A DNA stretch of 64,000 nucleotides from NCBI RefSeq assembly GCF_000315915.1, contig NC_020190.1:248001-312000 (forward strand). Direction: 5' to 3'. This DNA comes from Henningerozyma blattae CBS 6284 (taxonomy: Eukaryota > Ascomycota > Saccharomycetes > Saccharomycetales > Saccharomycetaceae). The position numbers were made by a program, and so were the translations under genes. This document shows positions 47,744 through 61,035 of the stretch, piece by piece (within the stretch, counting starts at the first letter, position 1; each line of letters begins with the position of its first letter). The notes under the pieces are model-generated. The model was not told where the DNA came from, did no database searches, and worked only from the letters and a program-made list of their open reading frames with translations.

Positions 47744-50700
47744 ATGAATAGCAACGATAATAATAACGATCAAAATACAATCCCTGTGAATTTAAATGAA
47801 AATTCCTGGTTTCCTGCAGGAAGTTCTTTGATGAGAAATAACATGACGACAGAATCTAAAATCACAGAAACAACCTCAGGTAAAGATATTTCAATGCAGA
47901 CTGCTATACCGCATACTCTACCATTAAATCAGGTTAATCAATCTTCTCTTACAACTGATAATGTATCTTCTAACAATATACCGAACCCTATAGAGAAGGC
48001 CTTTGGTATTGTAGAGGACTATATACGGCATACCAATCAATCAAATACTAACAATCAGCCAATGAGTATAAATTCACCTCAAATGAAAAGGACTGCTACA
48101 TCTCCTCAACAGGAGAAAATTCAGCAAGATACTTATTATTCCAAAAAGAGAGCAACAAGAGCCTGTGAGAGTTGTAGAAAGAGGAAAATTAAATGTGATC
48201 CGGTAGATCCAATAACTAATAAATGTTCCAATTGTACTAAATTTCACATGATTTGTGTATTTGATAATAGGAAGAGGAAAGCCACTAATGCAAATACAAA
48301 TTCAAATAAATTATTAAAGACGATGAATCCCAAAAGTCATGAATCTGAGGACGATCAAGATGATATTGAAGATCATCTCCATGGTAATTGTCAACCATTG
48401 AATACCAATGATTCTTCTATAAATATCAACCTCTTACATGAAACAAAAAATGAAATTGATAGCCTAGATCAATCAAATGATAGAGTCTTGAAAATAGATA
48501 GGAAAGTTACCATGCTATATGATCAAATGGCAAAAATGGTTTGGATGATGGATAAAATACTTTCTAATAATATTTCTAATTCGAATTCAAATAATTCAAA
48601 ATTATTAGATCATGGTCATTTTCCAGTTTTTAAAATTTATAAAACTATCATTTTCTCACCAAGTAAGATTAAATGGATTAAAACTCAATTATCAACCCCT
48701 TTAGCAATTAATAATGAAGATTTCATATTACCAATTTATAAAATGTCAAATATTTCATGGAAATATTCGATGATTAGATCAAAAAAATTAATGAATTTTT
48801 CCTCACCAACTTTAATAGATAATATTCCACAATTATACCCTCTACCCATGAAAAGAACATCTGAAAAATTATTAAAATATGGACATCCATGCTTTTCTTC
48901 TTCTATTACAAGTATTCCAATTGTGGAGTATGATAATGTAATGACTATTTTAAATAAATATTATGATACAAGGACTTCAGAATCTACAGTGCCACAAGAA
49001 ACTTCCCCAAATCATACCAATTTAAGTTGTTCGGAATTATTTTTGTTAAACATTACAATTTGTTTAGGTGCATCTGCAGTGAATATGAATTCAAATAACC
49101 CTACAGAAGACAAATTTTTAAATCTGAATTTAACTTCATCCGAAATCAAATGTATTGAAAATTTATCTTTATTGAATTCCATTTATTATTGTAATAAATT
49201 AGCTATCTCTACTATTTCAAATTCTACCTCGGTGTCAAATTTAATTACCGTTCAATCATTAATTCTACTGAGTCATTATTTGCAAATATCTACTAATATA
49301 GAATTATCTTCAAACATCTTATCAATAGCAATCAGATATGCAATTGATCTTGGTTTACATTTGATAGACTATTATAAGGATTTGGATGTTAATAAATCTA
49401 TGCAATTATTAGGACTTTGGTGGCATCTTTATTCAAAGGATAAATTATTTTCTTTAATCTTAAATCGTCCACCTATTATTAAAAAATTAGATATTCAATG
49501 TTTGGATGATGAAAGCTTCTTAAATATTATTAAGAAAGCATTAATTGAAAAATTCAAATCAAATACTATTGAGATTAATAAAATGAGTGATGTAAAGATT
49601 GGGTTGAATAAGATATCCAATTATTATGACTATTTCCCTTTGGTACTCTCTTATTATACATTACAATTATCAACTATCTCTGAAGAAATCTTTAATACAT
49701 GTTTTGCAATTAATAGCATGAAATTAAATTCATTTGATGAAATTTTACAGAAGGTTAATGCTATAAACGAAAAATTATTAAATTGGGAATATAGCTTACC
49801 ACCATGTTTAAAGATCAAATCTTATAAAAATTATATGACTATGTTATTTTCTCAAAATACAGTAATTTTCCCACCCTTCCATTTAGATATGGTTTGTTCA
49901 AGAATTTTGAAATGTAATTATCAATTATTATATTTGAAAAATGTTTTAAGTATGTTCACACTTTCTTTTCTAATTGATAATGAAGATTTATTTAGAAAAT
50001 CTTCAATCTGTATTCCAAGAATTTATCAACAATTTATTAATCAGAATAAAGATTCATCTATTAAAATGTTAGAACTACTTAAATGTTTTGATATTAAAAT
50101 TCATATGTGGGACGAATTATGGTATTATTTCTTAACGGGAGTCTTTACATTGTCGTTTTACATTATTAAGAATATAAATGGAGAATCTTCTGAATTACCA
50201 TATTTAATAAAGTTATTGCAAAATGGTCATGAGTTATTTATGGCAGATAAGTCAAATATTTATTTATCAAGTTCAATTAAATGGAATGTAGATACATTCT
50301 TTTATACCTTTATCTTGCATCACATTTTAAATTATGTTAAATTTAAATATCCAAATAATGACGATTTTAAATTTCATGATAGACCTTATGAACAAATTTA
50401 TTCAGACATAATCAAAAAGACTAATAGAATGAAAAACATCGAATTAAATGAATTGATTTGTGTTTTACAAAATCATAAAGATCATTCTCCAAACACTGCT
50501 ACTTCCACTACGGATGATATTGCTAACGCTTCAATTAATAATGATGTTCATTCACCTACCTTAACATTAGGAATAGAAATATCGACACCCGCAAATGAAT
50601 TTGATTTTAATGGTTTATTAAAACCATTATCCACAGATTTTTCAAGCGGCTTGAATTTGGATTCATTGATACAATTAAAAACATCCGATTTTATGGCAAC

Positions 50701-51004
50701 TTGGTCAGAATTAGATGAAGATTCAACGCCACCCCTATCTTACGATTCTTCTTTGTTTCCAATTGAACCAATTAATTTCTCTGTAAATCATACTATATTT
50801 GCAGGTTGCGAAGAAGAAGTTACTTATACTAAAAAAGTTCATGATATTAATATGATTTTATCTTCAGATGATCAAAGTTCTGATCTTAACAAATTTTCAA
50901 TTGCATCAGATCCTTTCTGGGTATCCTATAACAAATATTTCCCAAAGGGTAATTTTTTCTATGACAGAGATTTGTTTTTTGCAAATTATGATGCTTATAT
51001 ATAG
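47744..51004 (+). CDS. TBS1: Zn(2)-Cys(6) transcription factor, Tbs1/Hal9 type
   Basis: From the ATG at 47744 the product has 1086 residues. The frame runs eight codons further to a TTG, so the ATG is preferred. The zinc-cluster DNA-binding domain is complete: Cys141, 144, 151, 161, 164 and 171 in CESCRKRKIKC followed by CSNC and the last Cys, then a basic linker. A fungal-specific transcription factor middle region spans roughly 420-830. The C-terminus is acidic. S. cerevisiae has the ohnologs Tbs1 (YBR150C, 1094 residues) and Hal9 (YOL089C, 1030 residues, salt tolerance). The adjacency to APD1 favours TBS1, but DUF1 a few genes away is the neighbour of HAL9, so the choice is tentative. Confidence 0.87.
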   Translation: MNSNDNNNDQNTIPVNLNENSWFPAGSSLMRNNMTTESKITETTSGKDISMQTAIPHTLPLNQVNQSSLTTDNVSSNNIPNPIEKAFGIVEDYIRHTNQSNTNNQPMSINSPQMKRTATSPQQEKIQQDTYYSKKRATRACESCRKRKIKCDPVDPITNKCSNCTKFHMICVFDNRKRKATNANTNSNKLLKTMNPKSHESEDDQDDIEDHLHGNCQPLNTNDSSININLLHETKNEIDSLDQSNDRVLKIDRKVTMLYDQMAKMVWMMDKILSNNISNSNSNNSKLLDHGHFPVFKIYKTIIFSPSKIKWIKTQLSTPLAINNEDFILPIYKMSNISWKYSMIRSKKLMNFSSPTLIDNIPQLYPLPMKRTSEKLLKYGHPCFSSSITSIPIVEYDNVMTILNKYYDTRTSESTVPQETSPNHTNLSCSELFLLNITICLGASAVNMNSNNPTEDKFLNLNLTSSEIKCIENLSLLNSIYYCNKLAISTISNSTSVSNLITVQSLILLSHYLQISTNIELSSNILSIAIRYAIDLGLHLIDYYKDLDVNKSMQLLGLWWHLYSKDKLFSLILNRPPIIKKLDIQCLDDESFLNIIKKALIEKFKSNTIEINKMSDVKIGLNKISNYYDYFPLVLSYYTLQLSTISEEIFNTCFAINSMKLNSFDEILQKVNAINEKLLNWEYSLPPCLKIKSYKNYMTMLFSQNTVIFPPFHLDMVCSRILKCNYQLLYLKNVLSMFTLSFLIDNEDLFRKSSICIPRIYQQFINQNKDSSIKMLELLKCFDIKIHMWDELWYYFLTGVFTLSFYIIKNINGESSELPYLIKLLQNGHELFMADKSNIYLSSSIKWNVDTFFYTFILHHILNYVKFKYPNNDDFKFHDRPYEQIYSDIIKKTNRMKNIELNELICVLQNHKDHSPNTATSTTDDIANASINNDVHSPTLTLGIEISTPANEFDFNGLLKPLSTDFSSGLNLDSLIQLKTSDFMATWSELDEDSTPPLSYDSSLFPIEPINFSVNHTIFAGCEEEVTYTKKVHDINMILSSDDQSSDLNKFSIASDPFWVSYNKYFPKGNFFYDRDLFFANYDAYI

Positions 51005-51886
51005 TGAAATTATTTTAATAACATTATAGTGTATTTTCCATTTGTGTGTATTAATATTAGTGTGTTGAAGTATCCCAATCTGTAGTATAATGTTTTAATA
51101 TGAAATAATATATAGTCTAATAGTTTCCAAAAATTTTATTTTATATTTTGAATTTATATGTTGTATTTATTTCATACCTTATATTTTTTACCCTATATTT
51201 TATTTGAAAAACTTGAAAAAAATACCAAAAAACTTACTCCAGGGAAAACAAAATCTAAAAGAAGAGGACTGATAATATATATATAAATGAATATCTCCTA
51301 CAGACTTAAAACAAGCAACTTTTTTTTACAATCTTTTTGTTATTGCTGTCGAATTTAATATCAACGAAATAGACATAAATTATTTTACGGTATAGTTACA
51401 TAGCAGTTAATAAATTTGTGCAAGATTAGAATTGTCGGAACTTTATACTCTGAATTGTTCTTATACTTGTCCTCCAATAGTTAAATAACGTATATATACC
51501 AGAACTTCATGGTATGTGTACGACATTAGACTTCTTTGTATTAGTATTACTGTCAGCCATAATTTAGAGAGTAATTCCTTTTTAGTAATTGCTTTATAGT
51601 ATAGAAACCTCCTACCCTCTAAAGTGGGAATAAAAATTATATAAAATACACGAATACAAAGATTAGTGGTCGAATAAAATGTTAGCAATTTATACATTAT
51701 TTTTTGGACAAGAGAAGTCAATTCATCGTCGTCTATAAGTGAAAATTTTTTCACCCAATTAACCTCACAAGAGTTATGTGCCTCTCATACTTAGTATATC
51801 CTGTAGAAGCTACATGATGTCAACTAATTAACGGCAACGAAGTTTCTAATTGGGGTTTTTATTAGTCACGTATATTCACGTTATAT

Positions 51887-51947
51887 ATACTCTCTTTTAT
51901 TCTGGAACAGTTTATCTACTACCTCATGTATAAAGAACAAAAATACC
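51887..51947 (+). repeat. LTR-like relic, copy 3
   Basis: This is the best-matching partner of the inverted 35213-35273 copy; the shared core runs from ATACTCTCTTTTAT through CTGGAACAGT to TATAAAG. The surrounding 500 bp have no clear coding content. Confidence 0.55.
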
Positions 51948-52884
51948 TAACAAAACTACTGAACCAAAATTTAAACTAATATTCAAGCATCTTACCTATA
52001 ATGTACATCTATTTATTCATGATGTTATGAAATCAAATCTGATATGTAAAACGTCAAAGTTATTCTGCAAACATGTAAATAAGAGTCGATTCTCATTGAA
52101 TTACTTTAATGTTAATTTAATTTGAGAGAAAAAAATAATTAGAAGAAAATTAAAGTTTAGCTCTTCTCGTGCCTAGTATTCAAGCCACGTAAAATCTTGT
52201 GACATAGTGATACTGCCAGTAGACTGTGTCAAGGGTTAGAAGTTGGCAAGCCCTAGCTAAATCAGGGACAATCGCGTCAATATATTGCGACGTGCAATCT
52301 CGTTTGTATATAATACAATATCTACGAGACTTCCTTATATAATTTACCGGAATTGAAGGGAATCTGACATTATTTAATAATGTATTTTGATGTAATTTTG
52401 GATTACTTCTTTTACATACTCTATACACATCTATAATTATTTACAAAATATGCTCTTTATATAGTAAGCTAAAATAAGCTCCATTGATAAATGTTCTTTA
52501 ACTATAAAGAACATTCACCTTACCTAACTAATACCTTAATTATGAACCACAAAACAGGCATGTGAAAATTAAACCCTTAATAAAAATGTCTTTTTACGAA
52601 ATAATTAGAGAATAATTCTATTATTTTCCAGCAGAATTGTCGATGAAAAGATAAATAAGTTTAGAGTACTTATCTGTAAATTAATAGTAAAATTACTATC
52701 TAATAAAACTTGTTGTAAACCAACCTAGGAGTACGATACACTTAAATAGTAACTACCAAAACTTAACTTAACAATCTTATTAACTTAACAGCAGTTAATA
52801 CTTCGAACTTACGAATATAATTGTTGTTCTTTTTAAACTAAATAACTATATGAAAGAACTATAAATTTATGTCTTAAGTCTCGA

Positions 52885-52927
52885 AAAGCTGGCCTTTAAA
52901 TACTTTTCAAAGGTCAACGCCAGCTTT
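52885..52927. repeat. Strong hairpin (inverted repeat)
   Basis: AAAGCTGGC at 52885-52893 pairs perfectly with GCCAGCTTT at 52919-52927. Inside it, CCTTT-type and AAAGG-type sequences extend the pairing. It lies 210 bp upstream of the tRNA-Ser gene. It is not preceded by a gene whose transcript it would obviously terminate. Confidence 0.7.
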
Positions 52928-53138
52928 CCCATTTTACCTTAATTGGACTGTTTGTAAACTTACTTACAAGGGTAGGAGTGCACAGTTTAAGTAATGCTGG
53001 CTAACTAGTAGAGATTATGCATCGAACCGATATTCACAGGTATGCAACTAGCAGTTGCTCAGTGTTATGTATAATTTCTAGTTAGCAACTTGTAGATGAG
53101 TATAAAGTCAATCTCGTCTACAACAAAACTTAAAAATT

Positions 53139-53220
53139 GGCACTTTGGCCGAGTGGTTAAGGCGACAGACTTGAAATCTGTTGGGCTCTGCCCGCGCTGG
53201 TTCAAATCCTGCAGGTGTCG
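53139..53220 (+). tRNA. tRNA-Ser (anticodon UGA)
   Basis: The 82-nt sequence begins GGCACTTTGGCCGAGTGG and ends GGTGTCG. It shows A box TGGCCGAGTGG, anticodon stem-loop GACAGACTTGAAATCTGT with anticodon TGA, a long variable arm (GGGCTCTGCCCG) typical of serine, and B box GGTTCAAATCC. The acceptor stem pairs, with G:U wobbles. A T-run follows directly at 53221-53229 as the polymerase III terminator. There is no intron. The sequence closely matches the S. cerevisiae tRNA-Ser(UGA) family. Confidence 0.97.
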
Positions 53221-53786
53221 TTATTTTTTAAATGTCACGTAGTGTGAGCTACATTAGTTACGTGTTTAAACCAAGATCACGTGGTAACGGAATGAACATA
53301 AATTCTATTTAAGAATCTAAAGCTAGAAGAATAAACTAGAGAGTTAAGGTAGAACAAAGAGGTAAGAACCAGAAAACAAAAAGGACGAAATACAAAAGAT
53401 GGAAGTGTATAGTGAACAAATCGAAACGTAATATTTAACTTACATAGGCTCAAGTATACAGTTGTATAGTTTAATAAACAGTTGGTATTAAACTAGCAGC
53501 CAAAAAGATATACTACTGGGAGTAGCAAAGCATAAAAATTGTTACATTCAAACTGAGCAGTATAAATATCACTTTTCACGAAATTTTAACTATTGAATAC
53601 ATAATAATTTGCTTATAAGAATTTTAAACCTTGGAAAATTAGTTTATTTTAACCTTTTTTTGTTTAACTTATTTTTCAAAAGTCTATCATAAATAATTAG
53701 GCCTTATTTTTATCTTCTAAATAAAATGTTACGCTGAGTGTTGTATTTATTTATATATAAAAACACATTAAGAAAATAGGAAAAAA
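53221..53786. other. Intergenic region between tRNA-Ser and YSA1
   Basis: After the T-run terminator this 566-bp gap contains ATCACGTG at 53276-53283 (a Cbf1-type site). No gene, RNA or clear repeat is seen in the remainder. Confidence 0.45.
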
Positions 53787-54551
53787 TTATTTGAATACAT
53801 TATAATTTTTAGCCACCCAAATACCATGTGCCACATTTTGAACCCTTGCATCTAACTTATAACCTTGTTGATTTAACTTAACCATTTCTTCATCAAATGT
53901 ACTTAATGGGACTGTAAAACATTCAATGAATTCATTATCCTCTAATTCTGTCTTTGGATTAATATTTTCTGGTAATCTCATATCTACTTCTACAGTTAAT
54001 AAAGACATATTCGTGTTAGTGAATCCTGGATCATTAAAAATAACCGGACCAACGTCAATAATTTTACCAACATAACCAGTTTCTTCTCTTAATTCTCTTA
54101 GAGCAGCTGTTTCTACATCTTCATTAGCGTCTATTAAACCAGCTGGAACTTCGATGCAAACACCTTCTACAGGAGGCCTAAACTGTTTTTGTAGCAACAC
54201 TTGATCTGGAGTTTTATTATCATGGTATTTCAAAATTGTAAACATACCAATACCATCTATACCGCCGGAGTTTCTAGTCTTTCTCACAGCACTATCCCAT
54301 TGTCTAGTAACGCCATTTGGATCTAAATATGTGATTTTTTCAAGACCAATCCACTTACATTCATTTGTATCTTGTACAATTTTTTTTTCAATTAATTTTG
54401 AATCTCTTGGATCACCTTTCTTGCTCATTTTACTTTGTATTATGTTATCTAATGTTTTCGATTTGATTGAGATGTGACGCTTTCCAATTAATAAAAACCT
54501 TGAAGGTAAAAGCTTAAATATACTCTTGGAACATAATGCAACAATCGTCAT
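53787..54551 (-). CDS. YSA1: Nudix ADP-ribose pyrophosphatase
   Basis: From the ATG at 54551 the product has 254 residues (S. cerevisiae Ysa1, YBR111C, 231). The frame upstream of this ATG has only a TTG. The Nudix box is intact near residues 137-160: GLIDANEDVETAALRELREE followed by TGYVG, with the Glu residues that bind metal. It hydrolyses ADP-ribose and related sugars to AMP and ribose-5-phosphate. The first 45 residues are basic, hydroxylated and free of acidic residues (RFLLIGKRHISIKSK), like a mitochondrial presequence. An internal ATG at 54428 would give a 212-residue form without it, so two start sites with two locations are conceivable. Neighbour order YSA1-SUS1-CYC8 equals YBR111C-YBR112C. 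Confidence 0.92.
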   Translation of the reverse strand: MTIVALCSKSIFKLLPSRFLLIGKRHISIKSKTLDNIIQSKMSKKGDPRDSKLIEKKIVQDTNECKWIGLEKITYLDPNGVTRQWDSAVRKTRNSGGIDGIGMFTILKYHDNKTPDQVLLQKQFRPPVEGVCIEVPAGLIDANEDVETAALRELREETGYVGKIIDVGPVIFNDPGFTNTNMSLLTVEVDMRLPENINPKTELEDNEFIECFTVPLSTFDEEMVKLNQQGYKLDARVQNVAHGIWVAKNYNVFK

Positions 54552-55728
54552 AAAAATATATATATAAAAAATCTGAAACAATTTAGTTAAAATGGAGTCA
54601 AAAATCAAACAATGTATATCATTGATATTACATCACCAAACACTTGGCACGTTGAACTTTTCCTACCTGCTATTTAGCAACAAATGTATCTGATTTCTCT
54701 CTTTTTCCAACATCTCAACTAGATAGCTAGTATATTAAAGAATGGTAGAGATTATTTAATTTAAGATTACATGCACGTGAGTGACACGTGCAACTTACCT
54801 TAAGGTAAATACATAATAATTATGTAGTAGATGTATATTTTGAACGAGTATTTCTGCTTTATAACATAATAGCCTAGATTTTACTATTTAGACACTATCA
54901 ACATGACATTTTTTTTTGATATTGTACTGTGTCTTAATGAATAATGCCAGCTCAAAGCAATACTGAGAAATTTATTGCTTACAATAATAGAAAAAAGGTA
55001 AAAAAAATAAAAACTTAGATTCATTCAAGACTGAAATAAGGATTAAAGATACGTCCAAGAAACAATCATTTATTATATTTATTAAACGATTTCAATTGAT
55101 ACAATCTGCATTTAGATCAATTGAAGTTGAAGATATTTTGATAGAATTGGCTAGGAACGTTTATTGAAATAATATTCAAGTTTTGTTAATTAAAAAAAAC
55201 TGAAATGTAAAATTTTTAAAAGATTCATATATCGTACAAATACTAGCATGAGGGGATAATTGCCAACGCGAAGAGCTTCACACACTAAAATTTCATAAAT
55301 ATTCTTGAAAAATAGACATTAAATAAAATATTTCTTCCCTTCAGTAAGAGAATATTCATTTTTATACATTCATTCAGTTATTTGTAAATATTTCAATAAA
55401 GGCATCTTTTTTTTTTACCTTATATATGGATGATGGAAAACCATCTCATAGCTTTAAAATTTATTCTTTATGAATTGGACCATCATACAAGCTTCTTAAA
55501 AATTTTCTATGCTAATTATTTTTGAAACTATTGAAGGGGAAAATAAATTTTTATTCATCAAATTTCATTACTAAAACAAGTTTATTAATTTTTCATAAAA
55601 CTATCATATTATAATACTCAATATTAATTATTGTAGATCAATTTTTCGGTCCGAAATTATATAAAAAGAAATCTAACAATAATTATTTGTGTATAATATA
55701 TCAAAAAAAGAATGCAGCCAAATTAGAA
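54552..55728. promoter_or_regulatory. YSA1/SUS1 divergent region
   Basis: This 1.2-kb gap contains a perfect dyad of two CACGTG sites, GCACGTG at 54773-54779 and CACGTGC at 54785-54791 with a 5-nt spacer, about 225 bp upstream of YSA1. The rest is AT-rich. No RNA gene is evident. Confidence 0.5.
55712..55726 (+). other. Minimal upstream ORF before SUS1
   Basis: ATG CAG CCA AAT TAG ends two bases before the SUS1 start codon at 55729. It is in another frame relation and would be met first by scanning ribosomes if the transcript includes it. A translated role is inferred only from position. Confidence 0.5.
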
Positions 55729-56073
55729 ATGAGTAATGAAGTTAATATTAGAGAACAAATACAAAACTATTTAATAGAGTCTGGTAATTATGAGAAGTAA
55801 GTATATTTTAGTACAAGTAATTGTTAATCTTTCTAAAGTACTAACCATGAAACTAGTATTTCTAATAAATTAACACAACGATTAATTGAGGATGGATGGG
55901 TTGATAAAATGAAAATTAAAATCAAACAAGAAATAATGTCAAATAAAGAAATTAAATATAATGAACTATTAAATAAAATGGAACCTGAGGGTCATAATTT
56001 ATTAAATGAACAAATTAAAAATGAAATTATTAATGAGATTCAAGCCATTTTAGACGAAATAATTGAACAATAA
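55729..56073 (+). CDS. SUS1: Sus1, subunit of SAGA DUB module and TREX-2 (one intron)
   Basis: This gene is spliced. Exon 1 is 55729-55796. The intron is 55797-55856 (60 nt) with 5' site GTAAGT, branch sequence TACTAAC at 55839-55845 and 3' AG at 55855-55856. Exon 2 is 55857-56073. The joined frame encodes 94 residues (S. cerevisiae Sus1, YBR111W-A, 96). Without splicing, translation stops at the intron's own TAA. Exon 1 ends in ...LIESGNYE and exon 2 reads ISNKLTQRLIEDGWVDK, both strongly Sus1-like. Sus1 links histone H2B deubiquitination in SAGA with mRNA export at the nuclear pore. S. cerevisiae SUS1 has two introns; here only the first is present. It is convergent with CYC8. Confidence 0.95.
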
Positions 56074-56298
56074 TCATTTATATAGATTATCTTTGTATAA
56101 TGTAAGATTTAAAGAAAAGTAAAAAAAAAAAAACATTTAAAAATAAAAATAAACAAAAAGGATATTTAAAAGAAAGAAAAGATAGAAGAAATTTATTAAA
56201 CTAAATATCTTCTTAATAATGGTACAATTTAATTATGAATATATACATATATATATACGGGCGGATAGGAAGTGGTTGTATTTTCCATAATATATTCA

Positions 56299-59868
<3,570 letters not shown>

Positions 59869-61035
59869 TGGGATGTTGGTTTAGTGCCACAAATGGGAGT
59901 TTGTGGCGGGACGCGGAGCGTTGAGTTTATATACGCGCGAGCGAACCACCAGCAAAACGAATGGTGGTGGCGAGAGGACTTAGGGACAAACAAGAGGGAC
60001 AGGAACAGGATTGGGACAGGCAAATAGGGTCAAAAAAAAACAAGAGGGCCAAAGGAAAGGGACAAAGGCCAAAACGCGAAATGAAGGATAAGCAACAAGA
60101 CACGAAAACAGTAATCAGGCAAATAATACAGGATCTGCTATTACATCCATCTATGTTAATATATTTAAGACAACTGAAGGAAAATGGTGGATATATAAGG
60201 CAGATCTTTGCAAAGGTAAGTATGTTTTGTTATGTATAGGCTATGAAGAGGAATAATATATAAAGTATTGACTCTTACTTTTTCCGTGAACAAGATTTTC
60301 ACCTGTGCCTGTAGTAATATCCATGCTAAGTATTGAATCTGGAAAGTTGCTTGCTTTTACATGTGCATATTTAGTGACAGCTATTCTATCCAGTTCATTT
60401 TTGATAACTGCCTTTGGATGACCTCAAGATTGGCTTGTATATTGGGGGAAATATATGATCTTCAAATACCGAAGAGCAGTAGCGATGGTGGAAGAATATA
60501 ACGGGGATAAACTAATGCGAGGTCGAGTCTTTGGCTTTTCAGCTCATCCTTTGCTCTATGTAAACTTTTTCGAGTAAATCTGTATATATCTGTTGCTGGC
60601 TCAGGTGGGCCTCTTGTAATGATCTGTTGTTTTACTAATAGCAGCAGGCGTACTGGACAAACTAATAAAAAAGCACCAAGAAAATGAATATGTATATGTA
60701 TGTATGAGAATACTCATACAGAGCAAAGCTGAGGTTGCTAAAGCATGGCTATATTATTTATTTATTCTTATTTAAGTTCACCCATGCTTGTACATTCTTG
60801 GTTTAATTAAACATTTTTTTAAACAGATTTTCCTGCTGTTTCCCAAAGATTACTTAAAAACTTCCCATTCCATAGAAAAAAAAAATAAAGTTTGAATATT
60901 AGAAAAGCTTGTAGTACTTCCGGCTGGTATCTCGTCATATATAGGGTATAGAAATTAGTTAGATGTATGGGCATATGATTAATTGTGCCAGGTTACATAT
61001 TGGTGAAACTTTAACAAAACAAACTGTAGAAAGGC
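59869..61035. promoter_or_regulatory. CYC8 upstream region
   Basis: The CYC8 promoter has TATATAAA on the minus strand at 59926-59933. Between it and the ATG lies a perfect hairpin, GCCACAAA (59886-59893) and TTTGTGGC (59900-59907), 6-nt loop. Further up is about 1 kb reaching the SPE1 stop codon, unusually rich in mixed sequence rather than AT tracts. I could not assign a gene or known RNA to 60250-60700. In S. cerevisiae the gene 3' of SPE1 is LOT5, which is not here, so a rearrangement joint lies in this gap. Confidence 0.5.

Larger units (their letters stand above)
51005..53138. other. Gene-poor region between TBS1/HAL9 and tRNA-Ser
   Basis: This 2.1-kb stretch has no credible protein gene. 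Short frames at 51461-51754 and 52180-52428 on the minus strand have no recognisable motif; the second starts at GTG. It holds an LTR-like relic at 51887-51947, a strong hairpin at 52885-52927 and inverted repeats just upstream of the tRNA gene. Decayed Ty-type insertions attracted by the tRNA gene would explain this, but only the one relic can be aligned. Confidence 0.5.

Noticed and set aside
51461..51754. 97-codon minus-strand frame
   Set aside because: No homology pattern or gene-like context; composition matches the surrounding non-coding DNA.
52180..52428. 82-codon minus-strand frame
   Set aside because: It begins with GTG, has no recognisable motif and sits in a zone of decayed repeats.
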